NCBI RefSeq assembly: GCF_000633255.1
Contig: NZ_AYMJ01000031.1
Span: forward strand, 310,001 to 374,000
Length of the DNA stretch: 64,000 nucleotides
Direction: 5' to 3'
Origin: Pseudomonas sp. H1h
Lineage (GTDB): Bacteria > Pseudomonadota > Gammaproteobacteria > Pseudomonadales > Pseudomonadaceae
Below are positions 8,106-16,570 of this stretch, piece after piece. A program made the position numbers and the translations under genes. Each line of letters opens with the position of its first letter. Within the stretch, counting starts at the first letter, position 1. The notes below the pieces were generated by a model, which had not been told where the DNA came from, searched no databases, and was given only the letters and a program-made list of their open reading frames with translations.

Positions 8106-9110
8106 TTAGATTTTCAGCACCAACTTGCCGAAATTCTCCCCGCTGAACAATTTCATCAGCGTCTCCGGAAAGGTCTCTAGGCCTTCGACGATGTCTTCCT
8201 TGCTCTTGAGCTGTGCCTTGGCCATCCATCCGGCCATTTCCTGCGCCGCACTGGCGTACTGGGCGGCGTAGTCCATCACCACAAAACCTTCCATGCGTGC
8301 ACGGTTGACCAGCAGTGACAGGTAGTTGGCCGGGCCTTTGACCGCCTCCTTGTTGTTGTACTGGCTGATGGCGCCGCAGATCACCACCCGGGCTTTCGGC
8401 GCCAGACGGCTGAGTACCGCGTCGAGGATGTCGCCGCCGACGTTGTCGAAGTACACGTCGACGCCTTTCGGGCACTCACGCTTGAGGCCGGCCAGCACGT
8501 CTTCGTGCTTGTAGTCGATGGCGCCGTCGAAGCCCAATTCATCGATCAGGTATTTGCACTTGTCGGCACCGCCGGCGATGCCGACGACCCGGCAGCCTTT
8601 GATTTTGGCGATCTGCCCGGCGATGCTGCCCACCGCACCGGCAGCTCCTGAAAGAACCACGGTGTCGCCAGCCTTCGGCGCGCCCACGTCGAGCAAGGCG
8701 AAGTAAGCCGTCATGCCGGTCATGCCCAGCGCGGACAGGTACACCGGCAGCGGCGCCAGTTTCGGATCGACCTTGTAGAAACCTCGGGGCTCACCGAGGA
8801 AATAATCCTGCACACCCAAGGCGCCGTTGACGTAGTCGCCGACGGCAAAACCCGGGTTGTTCGAGGCGATGACTTTGCCGACGCCCAAGGCGCGCATGAC
8901 TTCACCGATTTCTACCGGCGGGATGTAGGACTTGCCCTCGTTCATCCAGCCGCGCATGGCCGGGTCGAGAGATAAGTACTCGTTCTTGACCAGGATCTGC
9001 CCTGTCGCAGGTTCGCCGACCGGTACTTCCTGGTAGGTGAAGGTCTCACGGGTGGCGGCGCCCACCGGGCGTTTGGCGAGCAGGAACTGGCGATTGGTCT
9101 GGGTGGTCAT
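8106..9110 (-). CDS. NADP-dependent oxidoreductase, CurA-like (MDR superfamily)
   Basis: A 334-residue zinc-free medium-chain reductase. The N-terminal catalytic fold has YLSLDPAMRGWM, a hallmark of the CurA/leukotriene B4 12-hydroxydehydrogenase group. The Rossmann fold has GAAGAVGSIAGQIAKI near the middle, followed by the NADP-binding GIAGG. Family members reduce alpha,beta-double bonds of enones such as curcumin or 2-alkenals with NADPH. The start at 9110 gives MTTQTNRQ, the usual family N-terminus; the frame is open further upstream. The true substrate is not known. Confidence 0.9.
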   Translation of the reverse strand: MTTQTNRQFLLAKRPVGAATRETFTYQEVPVGEPATGQILVKNEYLSLDPAMRGWMNEGKSYIPPVEIGEVMRALGVGKVIASNNPGFAVGDYVNGALGVQDYFLGEPRGFYKVDPKLAPLPVYLSALGMTGMTAYFALLDVGAPKAGDTVVLSGAAGAVGSIAGQIAKIKGCRVVGIAGGADKCKYLIDELGFDGAIDYKHEDVLAGLKRECPKGVDVYFDNVGGDILDAVLSRLAPKARVVICGAISQYNNKEAVKGPANYLSLLVNRARMEGFVVMDYAAQYASAAQEMAGWMAKAQLKSKEDIVEGLETFPETLMKLFSGENFGKLVLKI

Positions 9111-9348
9111 GGCAGGCACTCGAACTGAATGAAGCCTTGTTGATAGACCCTCGAAGCCAATGCTGCAAGGTTGGCTGATGCGGCGAATGCGCAATGATCC
9201 AGTGCAGTGATAGTCCCCCGGCGGGTTTTATCACTGCGACGGATGAAGGCATAAACAGCCTTCTGATAGTGCTGACGCGGGGCGGGCCCCGGTGGCTATG
9301 CTGCGACTCTGCAAATCCCTCCTGCATCTCTCCTTCGAGGACATAACA

Positions 9349-10110
9349 ATGAGCATGACGTTTTCCGGTCAGGTTGCCGTAGTCACTGGCGCGGCCAACG
9401 GCATTGGCCGTGCGACCGCCCAGGCGTTCGCCGCCGAAGGCCTGAAAGTGGTGGTGGCCGATCTGGACGCGGCGGGGGGCGAGGGTACGGTGGCGCTGAT
9501 TCGTACAGCCGGTGGCGAAGCGACCTTCGTGCGCTGCAACGTTACCGTTGAAAGCGAAGTGAAAAATCTGATGGACGAGGTGATCAATACCTACGGTCGT
9601 CTCGATTACGCCTTCAACAATGCCGGGATCGAAATCGAGCAAGGCAAGCTGGCCGACGGCTCGATGGATGAGTTCGACGCGATCATGGGCGTCAACGTCA
9701 AAGGCGTCTGGCTGTGCATGAAGTACCAGTTGCCACTGTTGCTGGCTCAGGGCGGCGGGGCGATCGTCAATACCGCCTCGGTGGCGGGGCTTGGGGCGGC
9801 GCCGAAGATGAGCATCTATGCGGCGTCCAAGCACGCGGTGATCGGCCTGACCAAATCGGCGGCGATCGAATACGCGAAGAAGAAAATTCGCGTCAACGCG
9901 GTGTGCCCGGCGGTGATCGACACCGACATGTTCCGCCGCGCGTACGAAGCTGACCCGAAAAAAGCCGAGTTTGCCAACGCGATGCACCCGGTGGGGCGTA
10001 TCGGCAAGGTCGAGGAAATCGCCAGCGCTGTGCTGTATCTGTGCAGCGATGGCGCGGCGTTCACTACCGGTCACTCGCTGGCCGTGGATGGCGGCGTCAC
10101 CGCTTTCTGA
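9349..10110 (+). CDS. SDR family oxidoreductase
   Basis: A 253-residue classical short-chain dehydrogenase. It has the cofactor motif TGAANGIG at about 12-19, NNAG in the central region, the catalytic Ser-Tyr-Lys set (NTASVAG, then YAASK) and a C-terminal SLAVDGG. It probably reduces or oxidises an alcohol or ketone using NAD(P)H. ATG 9349 follows gagg at suitable distance; the longer open frame is not used. It is monocistronic, ending at a clear terminator. The substrate is not recognisable. Confidence 0.9.
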   Translation: MSMTFSGQVAVVTGAANGIGRATAQAFAAEGLKVVVADLDAAGGEGTVALIRTAGGEATFVRCNVTVESEVKNLMDEVINTYGRLDYAFNNAGIEIEQGKLADGSMDEFDAIMGVNVKGVWLCMKYQLPLLLAQGGGAIVNTASVAGLGAAPKMSIYAASKHAVIGLTKSAAIEYAKKKIRVNAVCPAVIDTDMFRRAYEADPKKAEFANAMHPVGRIGKVEEIASAVLYLCSDGAAFTTGHSLAVDGGVTAF

Positions 10111-10131
10111 CGCCCTATCGCATGGCATGAG

Positions 10132-10156
10132 AAACCCGCCTTCGTGCGGGTTTTTT
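10132..10156 (+). terminator. rho-independent terminator after SDR gene
   Basis: Stem acccgc / gcgggt with a short loop followed by tttttt, 22 bases after the stop codon. Confidence 0.9.
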
Positions 10157-10302
10157 CATGGCGGGCTGTCAGTTCCGTGAATCCGCTAAACAATGTGTAT
10201 CAAAGGGTTAGAACGGCCGCTTTTGACGGCGTTGTCGCACAGTCTGTACGGCGTGGCTGTGATTTACTGCCGCCAGCAAAACGGACAGGAGTTTGCTTGC
10301 TC

Positions 10303-11673
10303 ATGGAATTGAGAATTGACCGACAGGCAATGGTGCCGGTCGTACAGCAGATTGTTGATGGAATGACCGACTGGATCTTGCGAAGTGGCGTAGCACCAGG
10401 CACACGCATGCCCTCCGTCAGGCAAATTGCGCGCTCCAATCTGCTCAGCCAGTCGTGTGTGGTCGAGGCCTGTGAGCGGCTTGTCGCGCAAGGCCTGCTG
10501 TCCGCACGTCAGGGGGCGGGGTTTACGGTGGCTGCGGCGCGGCCAAACGCCGGGTGCAGCAGGGGATCGGCGGCCATTGACGGCGGGCAGGTGGAGAATG
10601 GATTGCAACTCGGCGAGGGCGGCCTGCCGCAGAGCTGGCGTGAGTCCGATGACTTGAGCTACGCGATCCGTCAGGTCGCCCGTGCCGACATGGCAAGTCT
10701 GTTCAATTACAGCAGCCCGCTGGGGCTGCCGGCGCTGCGCGAGCAGATCGGCAAACGCCTCAGGTTGCTCGACATCCGCGCCGCTGATGAGCAACTGCTG
10801 ACCACAGCCGGTGCCAGCCACGCGCTGGATCTGCTGGTGCGCACGCTGCTCAAGGCTGGCGATTGTGTGGTGGTGGAGAATCCGGGTTATGCGCCGCTGT
10901 TCGAACTGCTGCGCCTGCACGGTGTGCAGTTGCTTGAAGTGCGCCGTACACCGAGCGGCCCGGATCCCCAGGCGCTGGAGGCGTTGTTACGGCAGTTTCG
11001 GCCGGCCGCGATGTTCATCAACAGTCACCATCACAATCCCACCGGTTCCTGCCTGACCCCGGGCGTGGCGCAACAGATCCTGCAGTTGTGCACCGCTAAC
11101 GATGTTCAACTGATCGAAGACGATGTCTACGCCGACCTGCACAATGGCAACGGTATTCGTTTGGCAGCACTCGATGAGCGGGTGATCTACGTCGGCAGCT
11201 TTTCCAAGACGCTGAGCAGTTCGTTGCGCGTCGGCTTCATCTGCGCCGGGCCTGCACTGATTGCGCGTCTGGCCCGGGTCAAGATGATCAGCAGCAGGGG
11301 CGCGTCAGGTTTCAATGAGGCGGTGCTGGCCAACCTTCTGGCCAGTGGCGCGTATCGAAAAATGGTTCAGCGCCAGCGTCAGCGGCTCAATACCGATCGG
11401 GCTGCCGCGTTGCAGGCGCTGGAAGACGCTGACTGGGAAGTGTTTGGCAAACCCTGTGGCGGGCTGTTCATCTGGGCTCGTTCACCACTGCGCGATTTGG
11501 CCCGATTGCAGCATCAGGCCCAGAGCTGTGGCGTGCACCTTTGCTCTGCGGGGGCTTTCAGTCCGAATGGCGAAGCGGGTGAGTGGCAGCGGATCAATGT
11601 GGCCTATGCCTGTGATCCGCGGGCGCGGCGGTTTTTTCACAGTACTCGCGCGAATCGACCTCAAGCGTTCTGA
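10303..11673 (+). CDS. MocR-type transcriptional regulator (GntR HTH + aminotransferase fold)
   Basis: A 456-residue fusion of an N-terminal GntR winged helix (about residues 8-75; PSVRQIARSNLLSQSCV) with a fold-type I aminotransferase domain. The PLP lysine is predicted at Lys302 in SFSKTLSSSLRVGF, with DDVYADL for the conserved Asp/Tyr and HHHNPTG upstream. MocR proteins sense PLP or amino-compound ligands and usually control neighbouring genes. ATG 10303 was chosen because cagga lies 11 bases upstream. The only close co-directional neighbour is the chemoreceptor. No divergent target gene is adjacent, so its regulon is unclear. Confidence 0.9.
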   Translation: MELRIDRQAMVPVVQQIVDGMTDWILRSGVAPGTRMPSVRQIARSNLLSQSCVVEACERLVAQGLLSARQGAGFTVAAARPNAGCSRGSAAIDGGQVENGLQLGEGGLPQSWRESDDLSYAIRQVARADMASLFNYSSPLGLPALREQIGKRLRLLDIRAADEQLLTTAGASHALDLLVRTLLKAGDCVVVENPGYAPLFELLRLHGVQLLEVRRTPSGPDPQALEALLRQFRPAAMFINSHHHNPTGSCLTPGVAQQILQLCTANDVQLIEDDVYADLHNGNGIRLAALDERVIYVGSFSKTLSSSLRVGFICAGPALIARLARVKMISSRGASGFNEAVLANLLASGAYRKMVQRQRQRLNTDRAAALQALEDADWEVFGKPCGGLFIWARSPLRDLARLQHQAQSCGVHLCSAGAFSPNGEAGEWQRINVAYACDPRARRFFHSTRANRPQAF

Positions 11674-11781
11674 AAACGACGCGTGCGTAGCTTTTTGCCA
11701 TTATTCCGACGCCAGAGACTTGTGCTGGTCCAAGGCCGTTGCGAATCTTCGTCAACAGACTTTGGCAGGGGACTACGCGCA

Positions 11782-13749
11782 ATGATTTCGGCCGTGCAAG
11801 GACGTTTTGCCAACCTCGGTATGGCGAAAAAACTGGGTGTCGGGTTTGTACTGGTGCTGCTGTTGACTGCGTTGGTGGCCGCCATCGGGGTCTGGTCCCT
11901 GCAGACCATCAGTCAGCGTTTCGACGGGCTGAAACAGATGTCGGCGCTTAACAGCGCCTTGCTCAAGGTACGGCTGCTGGAGCAGGACTACGCGCTGCAC
12001 AGCAACCCGAAAACCGTCGATGCCTTGCACGAGGGCGTGGACGGCTTGCTGGCCCAGGTCGGGCAACTCAAGGCGCAGTCACCGGCGAATGTGGTGGTGA
12101 TGGGCGATGTCGAGCAGTCACTGGGTGCCTATCGCAAGGCATTCGACGAGTTCGTTTCGCTGACCCAGGCCAAGGATCTGGCGCTGGAAATGGCCAGTTG
12201 GTCGGTGTCCAGCGTGGCCAACAACCTGGATGTGCTGCAAGCCGGGCTGGCCGATGATGGCGCGTATACCTTGAAGGACACCGAAGGCAAGGATGGTGCG
12301 CAGTTCATCGAGCAGGCCGGTCAGGTCAGTCAGGTGTCGCGGTTGATGCTGCAGGCGATGAACGAGGCGCGGGTGCGTCTGGACCAGAGCCGCAAGGGCG
12401 ATGCCGACAGTGCCGGCAAGGGCAACATTGAGCAGGCGGCTCAGGCCCAGGCTCAGGCCGAGCAGTTGAAGACCACGGTCAAGGATGAGGGCTATCTGAC
12501 GGTCCTCAATGAAGTCTCCGGGCACATCGCCGGGTTCAACGACAAACTGGCCGAGTACACCGGGCTGCTGGCCCAGGAGAAAACCGTCTACGAACAGTTG
12601 CACCAACGTGCGGCGCAGGTGATGGAGCGCGTCGATCAGGCGTATGTCGCCGAGGACGGCGCGATGCAGGCGGAATTGAAGAAAAACTCGGTGTTGATCA
12701 TCGGCTCTTCGGCGCTGGCATTGCTGGTCGGGCTGATTGCCGCGTGGGTCATCACCCGGTTGATTGTCGCGCCGCTGCGCAGTGTGATGCGGGTTGCGCA
12801 GCAGATTGCCGCCGGAGATTTGAGTGCGCGGGTTGAAGTCACCCGCCGAGATGAAATCGGCCAGCTGATGCTGGCGATGCAGCAGATGGGTTCCGGGCTG
12901 AGCACGATCGTCAGTGGTTTGCAGGCAGGAATCGAACAGCTTGCCAGTTCTGCGCAATCGCTGTCGGCGGTGACCGAGCAGACCAATCTGGAAGTCAGCA
13001 GCCAGAAGGAAGAAACCGAGCAAGTGGCCACGGCCATGAACCAGATGACGGCCACTGTGCACGACGTGGCACGTAATGCCGAAGAGGCCGCGCTGGCCGC
13101 ACAAACCGCGGATGGCAAGGTCGAGAGCGGACAGCAGGTGGTGCGCCAGAGCATGGCGCGGATCGAGCAGTTGGCGGATTCGGCGACTTCGGCGAGTTCC
13201 AGTATCGAAAGCCTCAGTGCCGAGATTCAGAATATCGGCACGGTGCTTGAGGTGATCAAGAGCGTTGCCGAGCAGACCAATCTGCTGGCGCTCAACGCGG
13301 CGATCGAGGCGGCGCGGGCCGGGGAACAGGGCAGGGGATTTGCGGTGGTGGCCGATGAGGTTCGCGCGTTGGCGCGGCGTACCCAGCAATCGACCGAGGA
13401 AATCGAGCGGTTGGTCAGTGCGTTGCGGGCGGCGGCGCATTCGTCGGTGCAGCAGATTCAGAGCAGTGGTGAACTGGTGAAGCTTGCTGTCAGTGATGCG
13501 CTGCAGACGGAGAGTGCGTTGGGGAGTATTGCGGCGGCGGTGTCGTTGATTCAGCAGATGAACCAGCAGATTGCGGCGGCGGCCGAGGAGCAGAGTTCGG
13601 TGGCTGAGGAGATTAATCGCAGTGTGACGAGTATTCGTGCGAGTGCTGATCAGTCTTCGATTGCGATGCGGGGGAATGCGGTTTCGAGTATTGAGCTGGC
13701 GCGGTTGGGGAGTGAGCTTAAAGGAATGGTTGGGCACTTTCGGCTTTGA
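11782..13749 (+). CDS. methyl-accepting chemotaxis protein, HBM-type sensor
   Basis: A 655-residue chemoreceptor. TM1 is at about 18-38. A long all-helical periplasmic region of about 260 residues follows, of the size and character of a helical bimodular (HBM) domain as in McpS-type receptors. TM2 is at about 303-324, then HAMP, then the cytoplasmic coiled coil with the conserved tip EQTNLLALNAAIEAARAGE at about 493-511. No C-terminal CheR/CheB-binding pentapeptide is seen. ATG 11782 is preceded by caggggac. HBM receptors known so far bind organic acids; the ligand here cannot be read. Confidence 0.92.
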   Translation: MISAVQGRFANLGMAKKLGVGFVLVLLLTALVAAIGVWSLQTISQRFDGLKQMSALNSALLKVRLLEQDYALHSNPKTVDALHEGVDGLLAQVGQLKAQSPANVVVMGDVEQSLGAYRKAFDEFVSLTQAKDLALEMASWSVSSVANNLDVLQAGLADDGAYTLKDTEGKDGAQFIEQAGQVSQVSRLMLQAMNEARVRLDQSRKGDADSAGKGNIEQAAQAQAQAEQLKTTVKDEGYLTVLNEVSGHIAGFNDKLAEYTGLLAQEKTVYEQLHQRAAQVMERVDQAYVAEDGAMQAELKKNSVLIIGSSALALLVGLIAAWVITRLIVAPLRSVMRVAQQIAAGDLSARVEVTRRDEIGQLMLAMQQMGSGLSTIVSGLQAGIEQLASSAQSLSAVTEQTNLEVSSQKEETEQVATAMNQMTATVHDVARNAEEAALAAQTADGKVESGQQVVRQSMARIEQLADSATSASSSIESLSAEIQNIGTVLEVIKSVAEQTNLLALNAAIEAARAGEQGRGFAVVADEVRALARRTQQSTEEIERLVSALRAAAHSSVQQIQSSGELVKLAVSDALQTESALGSIAAAVSLIQQMNQQIAAAAEEQSSVAEEINRSVTSIRASADQSSIAMRGNAVSSIELARLGSELKGMVGHFRL

Positions 13750-13768
13750 GCCTTGAGCCTTGAGCCTT

Positions 13769-14100
13769 GGCGGCCTGTGGGCCGACCAGGTTCTTGGGTT
13801 TGGGGTGAATATCCGTTGCTTGGGGTGCTGCTGATGGCGGTTTCGCCCTTACGGCGAGTCACTTTTTCAGACGCCAAAAAGTAACCAAAAGGCTCAGCCC
13901 CGGCGTTCGGCCCTCGCTTAGGCTCGGGTTCCTTCGCTTCGGGATCCATCCGGGGGCATCGCCTACGGTTTGCTTCGCTGCACCTCCTCTCGATGTGTTT
14001 GGCTTTGCCAAACGGCGCTACGCGCCCACCCCCGGATGAATCCCTCCACTCAGCCTGCCGAAGGGGCCAGCAGATCAAGAGCTGCAGCCGAGCTAACGCT
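13769..14100. repeat. large dispersed repeat, copy 2
   Basis: A direct-orientation relative of the element at 3459-3800, sharing the same ordered blocks from gccgaccaggttcttggg to ccctccactcagcctgccga. It lies directly after the chemoreceptor stop and a short triple of ccttgag. As in copy 1, a 72-bp REP array follows. No real gene is seen inside; frames such as 13970-14479 are repeat-derived. Confidence 0.85.
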
Positions 14101-14146
14101 CATCCTGTTGAGTGGTGAGAAGCGGATGCGGTGTGCTTTTTCTTTC

Positions 14147-14378
14147 TGTAGGAGCGAGCCTGCTCGCGATGGCGGCCTACGAGCCGAGCAGAATCTAACC
14201 GACTACACCCAATCCATTTGTGGGAGTGAGCCTGCTCGCGATGGCGGCCTACGAGCCGACCAGAATCTAACCGACTACACCCGATCCAGTTGTGGGAGTG
14301 AGCCTGCTCACGAAGGCGGCCTGACAGCCGATCAATTTCTGACTGAATGCACCCAATGCCTTGCTGTGGGAGCCAACC
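14147..14378. repeat. tandem REP array, three full units and one partial, 72-bp period
   Basis: REP cores in the same orientation start at 14147, 14219 and 14291 (period 72), with a truncated unit (tgtgggagcc) at 14365. Units 1 and 2 share tails with aatctaaccgactacaccc, nearly identical over 70 bases. That implies recent local duplication. Confidence 0.85.
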
Positions 14379-14384
14379 ACCAAC

Positions 14385-14407
14385 AAAAAAGCCACCTCTC
14401 GGTGGCT
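14385..14407 (-). terminator. rho-independent terminator, minus strand
   Basis: The minus strand reads agccacc-gaga-ggtggct followed by tttttt. It ends the transcript of the membrane-anchored protein that stops at 14427. Confidence 0.85.
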
Positions 14408-14426
14408 TCTCTCTACCTATCGACCA

Positions 14427-15197
14427 TCAGTCGTAGATCACCTTCTTTTTCCAGTCCGCATCGGCTTCGACTTCCTTGAGGCCTTCGGTCAACTGGTTCA
14501 CTTCGCCTTCGACCGGTGCAATCTTGTCCATGACCTGGGCGTTGGCGCGGGCCAGGAGCTTTTCCAGATATTGCAGCTGTTCCGAATACATCTTCGGATC
14601 CTGCTGTTTGCGCAGGTATTGCACGCCGCGTTCGAACGCAAGGCGAGCCTGGCCGGGCTGGTTTTGTTGCAGGGATTGTTGGCCGAGGTTGTTGAAGAAC
14701 TCGATGTGTAGCAGCACCAGAATATGGCGGACTTCTTTGATCCAGTGTTTGGCTTCGTTCGGTGGCAGGAAGCCGTCATGGGCGGCGCGGGTGATCTGGC
14801 CGTGCAGGGCTTCGAGCAGGAAGCGTACGTCTTTGGCCTTGGCTTCGGTCAGGATCGGCGCCGGCGGGTTGTTGACCGGGATTGATTCGCCCTGGGCGAC
14901 CAGTGCGCTCAGTTCGGTGATGCGTGCCTTGGTCGTGGCGCTGGTTTTTTCCAGGTTCAGCAGACGCTGGCAGACGTTCAGTTCCAGGCGGGTCAGCAGC
15001 AGCTTGAGCGCTGGCGTCATGAACTGGCCCGGAAAGGTCTCGGTCAGTTCGCCGCAGCGACGCAAGCGGTCGTTGAGTTCGACTTTGGTGCGGGCCTTCT
15101 CCAGTTTGTTGTTTTCCACCACATGGTTCATGTAGCCAATGGCGATCAGAATTGCGATCCCGGCTATGACTAGCAGGGTGATCATGAGTGGTGTCAC
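14427..15197 (-). CDS. membrane-anchored helical protein of unknown function
   Basis: I do not recognise the family with confidence. The 256-residue product has one N-terminal membrane anchor (MITLLVIAGIAILIAIGY) and then a cytosolic, highly charged, almost wholly helical body with likely coiled coil. The later part (LGQQSLQQNQPGQARLAFERGVQYLRK) resembles a TPR-like pair of helices. I placed the start at GTG 15197, which has agagg eight bases before it; ATG 15185 is the alternative. Similar proteins exist across Pseudomonas by my recollection. It is monocistronic, with its own terminator, and lies upstream of the tRNA cluster in the opposite direction. Confidence 0.7.
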   Translation of the reverse strand: MTPLMITLLVIAGIAILIAIGYMNHVVENNKLEKARTKVELNDRLRRCGELTETFPGQFMTPALKLLLTRLELNVCQRLLNLEKTSATTKARITELSALVAQGESIPVNNPPAPILTEAKAKDVRFLLEALHGQITRAAHDGFLPPNEAKHWIKEVRHILVLLHIEFFNNLGQQSLQQNQPGQARLAFERGVQYLRKQQDPKMYSEQLQYLEKLLARANAQVMDKIAPVEGEVNQLTEGLKEVEADADWKKKVIYD

Positions 15198-15570
15198 CGG
15201 TAAGACCTCTTTATAGGGTTCGCATGCGAGTGTAGTGGCTGGGGCATTTATGCGCCTAGCGCCGCTCGACGAGTTGGATCGGCAGGTGCAATCTGTATCG
15301 GCCGCATGTGGCTTACATGAATGCTGGCGCTTGATGTGCAGATTGCCATCACTGTGTTGCGGACTATAACGTCTTGGCGAGTGGCGGAATATAGGCGTCA
15401 ATCGTCGGGCGACGGAAAACCCCGATTGCTTCCACAAAGCAGGTCGAAGTCATTGATTTAAATAAATTTATATCAGGGGGTTGACGACCTCTCAATCCAT
15501 CCATAGAATGCGCGCCACTTGCAGCGTAAAGCACACAGCGAAGCGCGGCAGGGAGTGAATGTTGTAGTGT
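15198..15570. other. intergenic region upstream of the tRNA cluster
   Basis: There is no gene. It holds the consensus tRNA promoter at 15481-15509 and a weaker promoter-like pair at 15343-15370 (ttgcca, 16 bases, tataac). Just upstream of the tRNA promoter is an A/T-rich stretch (15450-15475, gatttaaataaatttatat) of the UP-element kind, suited to RNA polymerase alpha contact. Confidence 0.6.
15481..15509 (+). promoter_or_regulatory. tRNA operon promoter with stringent-type discriminator
   Basis: The -35 is ttgacg, spacer 17, -10 is tagaat, followed at once by the GC-rich discriminator gcgcgcc. It is preceded by an A/T-rich UP-like stretch. This arrangement is typical of growth-rate and ppGpp-controlled stable-RNA promoters. 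It drives the tRNA-Glu/Gly cluster starting at 15571. Confidence 0.85.
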
Positions 15571-15646
15571 GTCCCCTTCGTCTAGTGGCCTAGGACACCG
15601 CCCTTTCACGGCGGTAACAGGGGTTCGAGTCCCCTAGGGGACGCCA
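15571..15646 (+). tRNA. tRNA-Glu(TTC), copy 1
   Basis: A 76-base cloverleaf with acceptor gtcccc / ggggac and encoded 3' gCCA. The anticodon loop ctttcac gives TTC, and the T-loop is ggttcgagtcc. It is the first gene after the stable-RNA promoter. Confidence 0.97.
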
Positions 15647-15648
15647 AT

Positions 15649-15724
<76 letters not shown>

Positions 15725-15732
15725 ATTTTAAA

Positions 15733-15828
15733 CAGCACTGCTTTCGGGCGGGGCTGAGTGAAACCAGAACCCTGTCTTCGGATGCGGATCTGGACACCGA
15801 AACACACACCATGTGTTCCGGGTAGCGT
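15733..15828 (+). repeat. inter-tRNA spacer repeat, copy 1
   Basis: 96 bases nearly identical to 16036-16131. Both run from cagc(a/g)ctgctttcgggcgg to accatgtgttccggg(t/c)agcgt just before tRNA-Glu. They mark the duplication unit that built the cluster. Confidence 0.9.
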
Positions 15829-15904
15829 GTCCCCTTCGTCTAGTGGCCTAGGACACCGCCCTTTCACGGCGGTAACAGGGGTTCGAGTCCCCTAGGGGAC
15901 GCCA
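15829..15904 (+). tRNA. tRNA-Glu(TTC), copy 2
   Basis: Identical in sequence to copy 1: anticodon TTC and encoded CCA end. It lies 258 bases downstream of copy 1. Confidence 0.97.
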
Positions 15905-15907
15905 TTT

Positions 15908-15983
<76 letters not shown>

Positions 15984-15993
15984 AATTCAAATA

Positions 15994-16024
15994 AAACGCC
16001 GCTCAGTGATGAGCGGCGTTTTGT
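15994..16024 (+). terminator. terminator after tRNA pair 2
   Basis: Perfect stem aaacgccgctc / gagcggcgttt with loop agtgat and a T-rich end, 10 bases after tRNA-Gly copy 2. It would end transcription before pair 3 unless it is read through or pair 3 has its own promoter. Confidence 0.85.
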
Positions 16025-16035
16025 TTCCGGCTTCA

Positions 16036-16131
16036 CAGCGCTGCTTTCGGGCGGTGCTGAGTGAAACCAGAACCCAGTCTTCGGACGCGGATCTGGGCAC
16101 CGAAACACACACCATGTGTTCCGGGCAGCGT
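16036..16131 (+). repeat. inter-tRNA spacer repeat, copy 2
   Basis: The second copy of the 96-base spacer found at 15733-15828. It lies between the terminator of pair 2 and tRNA-Glu copy 3. If pair 3 is independently transcribed, its promoter would have to be in here. No consensus -35/-10 pair is evident. Confidence 0.9.
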
Positions 16132-16207
16132 GTCCCCTTCGTCTAGTGGCCTAGGACACCGCCCTTTCACGGCGGTAACAGGGGTTCGAGTCCCCTAGGG
16201 GACGCCA
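16132..16207 (+). tRNA. tRNA-Glu(TTC), copy 3
   Basis: Identical to copies 1 and 2, 303 bases downstream of copy 2 because of the inserted terminator segment. Confidence 0.97.
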
Positions 16208-16210
16208 TTT

Positions 16211-16286
<76 letters not shown>

Positions 16287-16293
16287 ATTTCAC

Positions 16294-16330
16294 AAAAACG
16301 CCGATCAGTGATGATCGGCGTTTTTGTTTT
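16294..16330 (+). terminator. terminator after tRNA pair 3
   Basis: Stem aaaaacgccgatc / gatcggcgttttt with loop agtgat. The loop is identical to that of the pair 2 terminator but the stem carries compensatory changes (gctc/gagc versus gatc/gatc). That suggests duplication and then divergence. Confidence 0.9.
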
Positions 16331-16349
16331 TGCAGTATTTGTCGCGCAA

Positions 16350-16378
16350 CAAAAAAGGACCTTCGGGTCCTTTTTTGT
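16350..16378. terminator. second terminator downstream of tRNA cluster
   Basis: Stem aaaaaaggacc / ggtccttttttg with a cttcg-type loop. It is symmetrical and can stop transcription in both directions. Confidence 0.9.
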
Positions 16379-16570
16379 AGGGTATTTCATCTGGAGCCGT
16401 TAGTTGCCCATGGTGCCATTGTCTCGTTTGCCTGTCGGGATCAGAATCCGTCAGGACATTGCCAGCTTCACGGAGCATGGATGAATTCGTTGGGCAGATG
16501 GGTGAGGGCAAAGTGCGCAGCGCAGTGCACAACATGCATCGCCATAACCACATAAAAAGGAAGCAAGACG

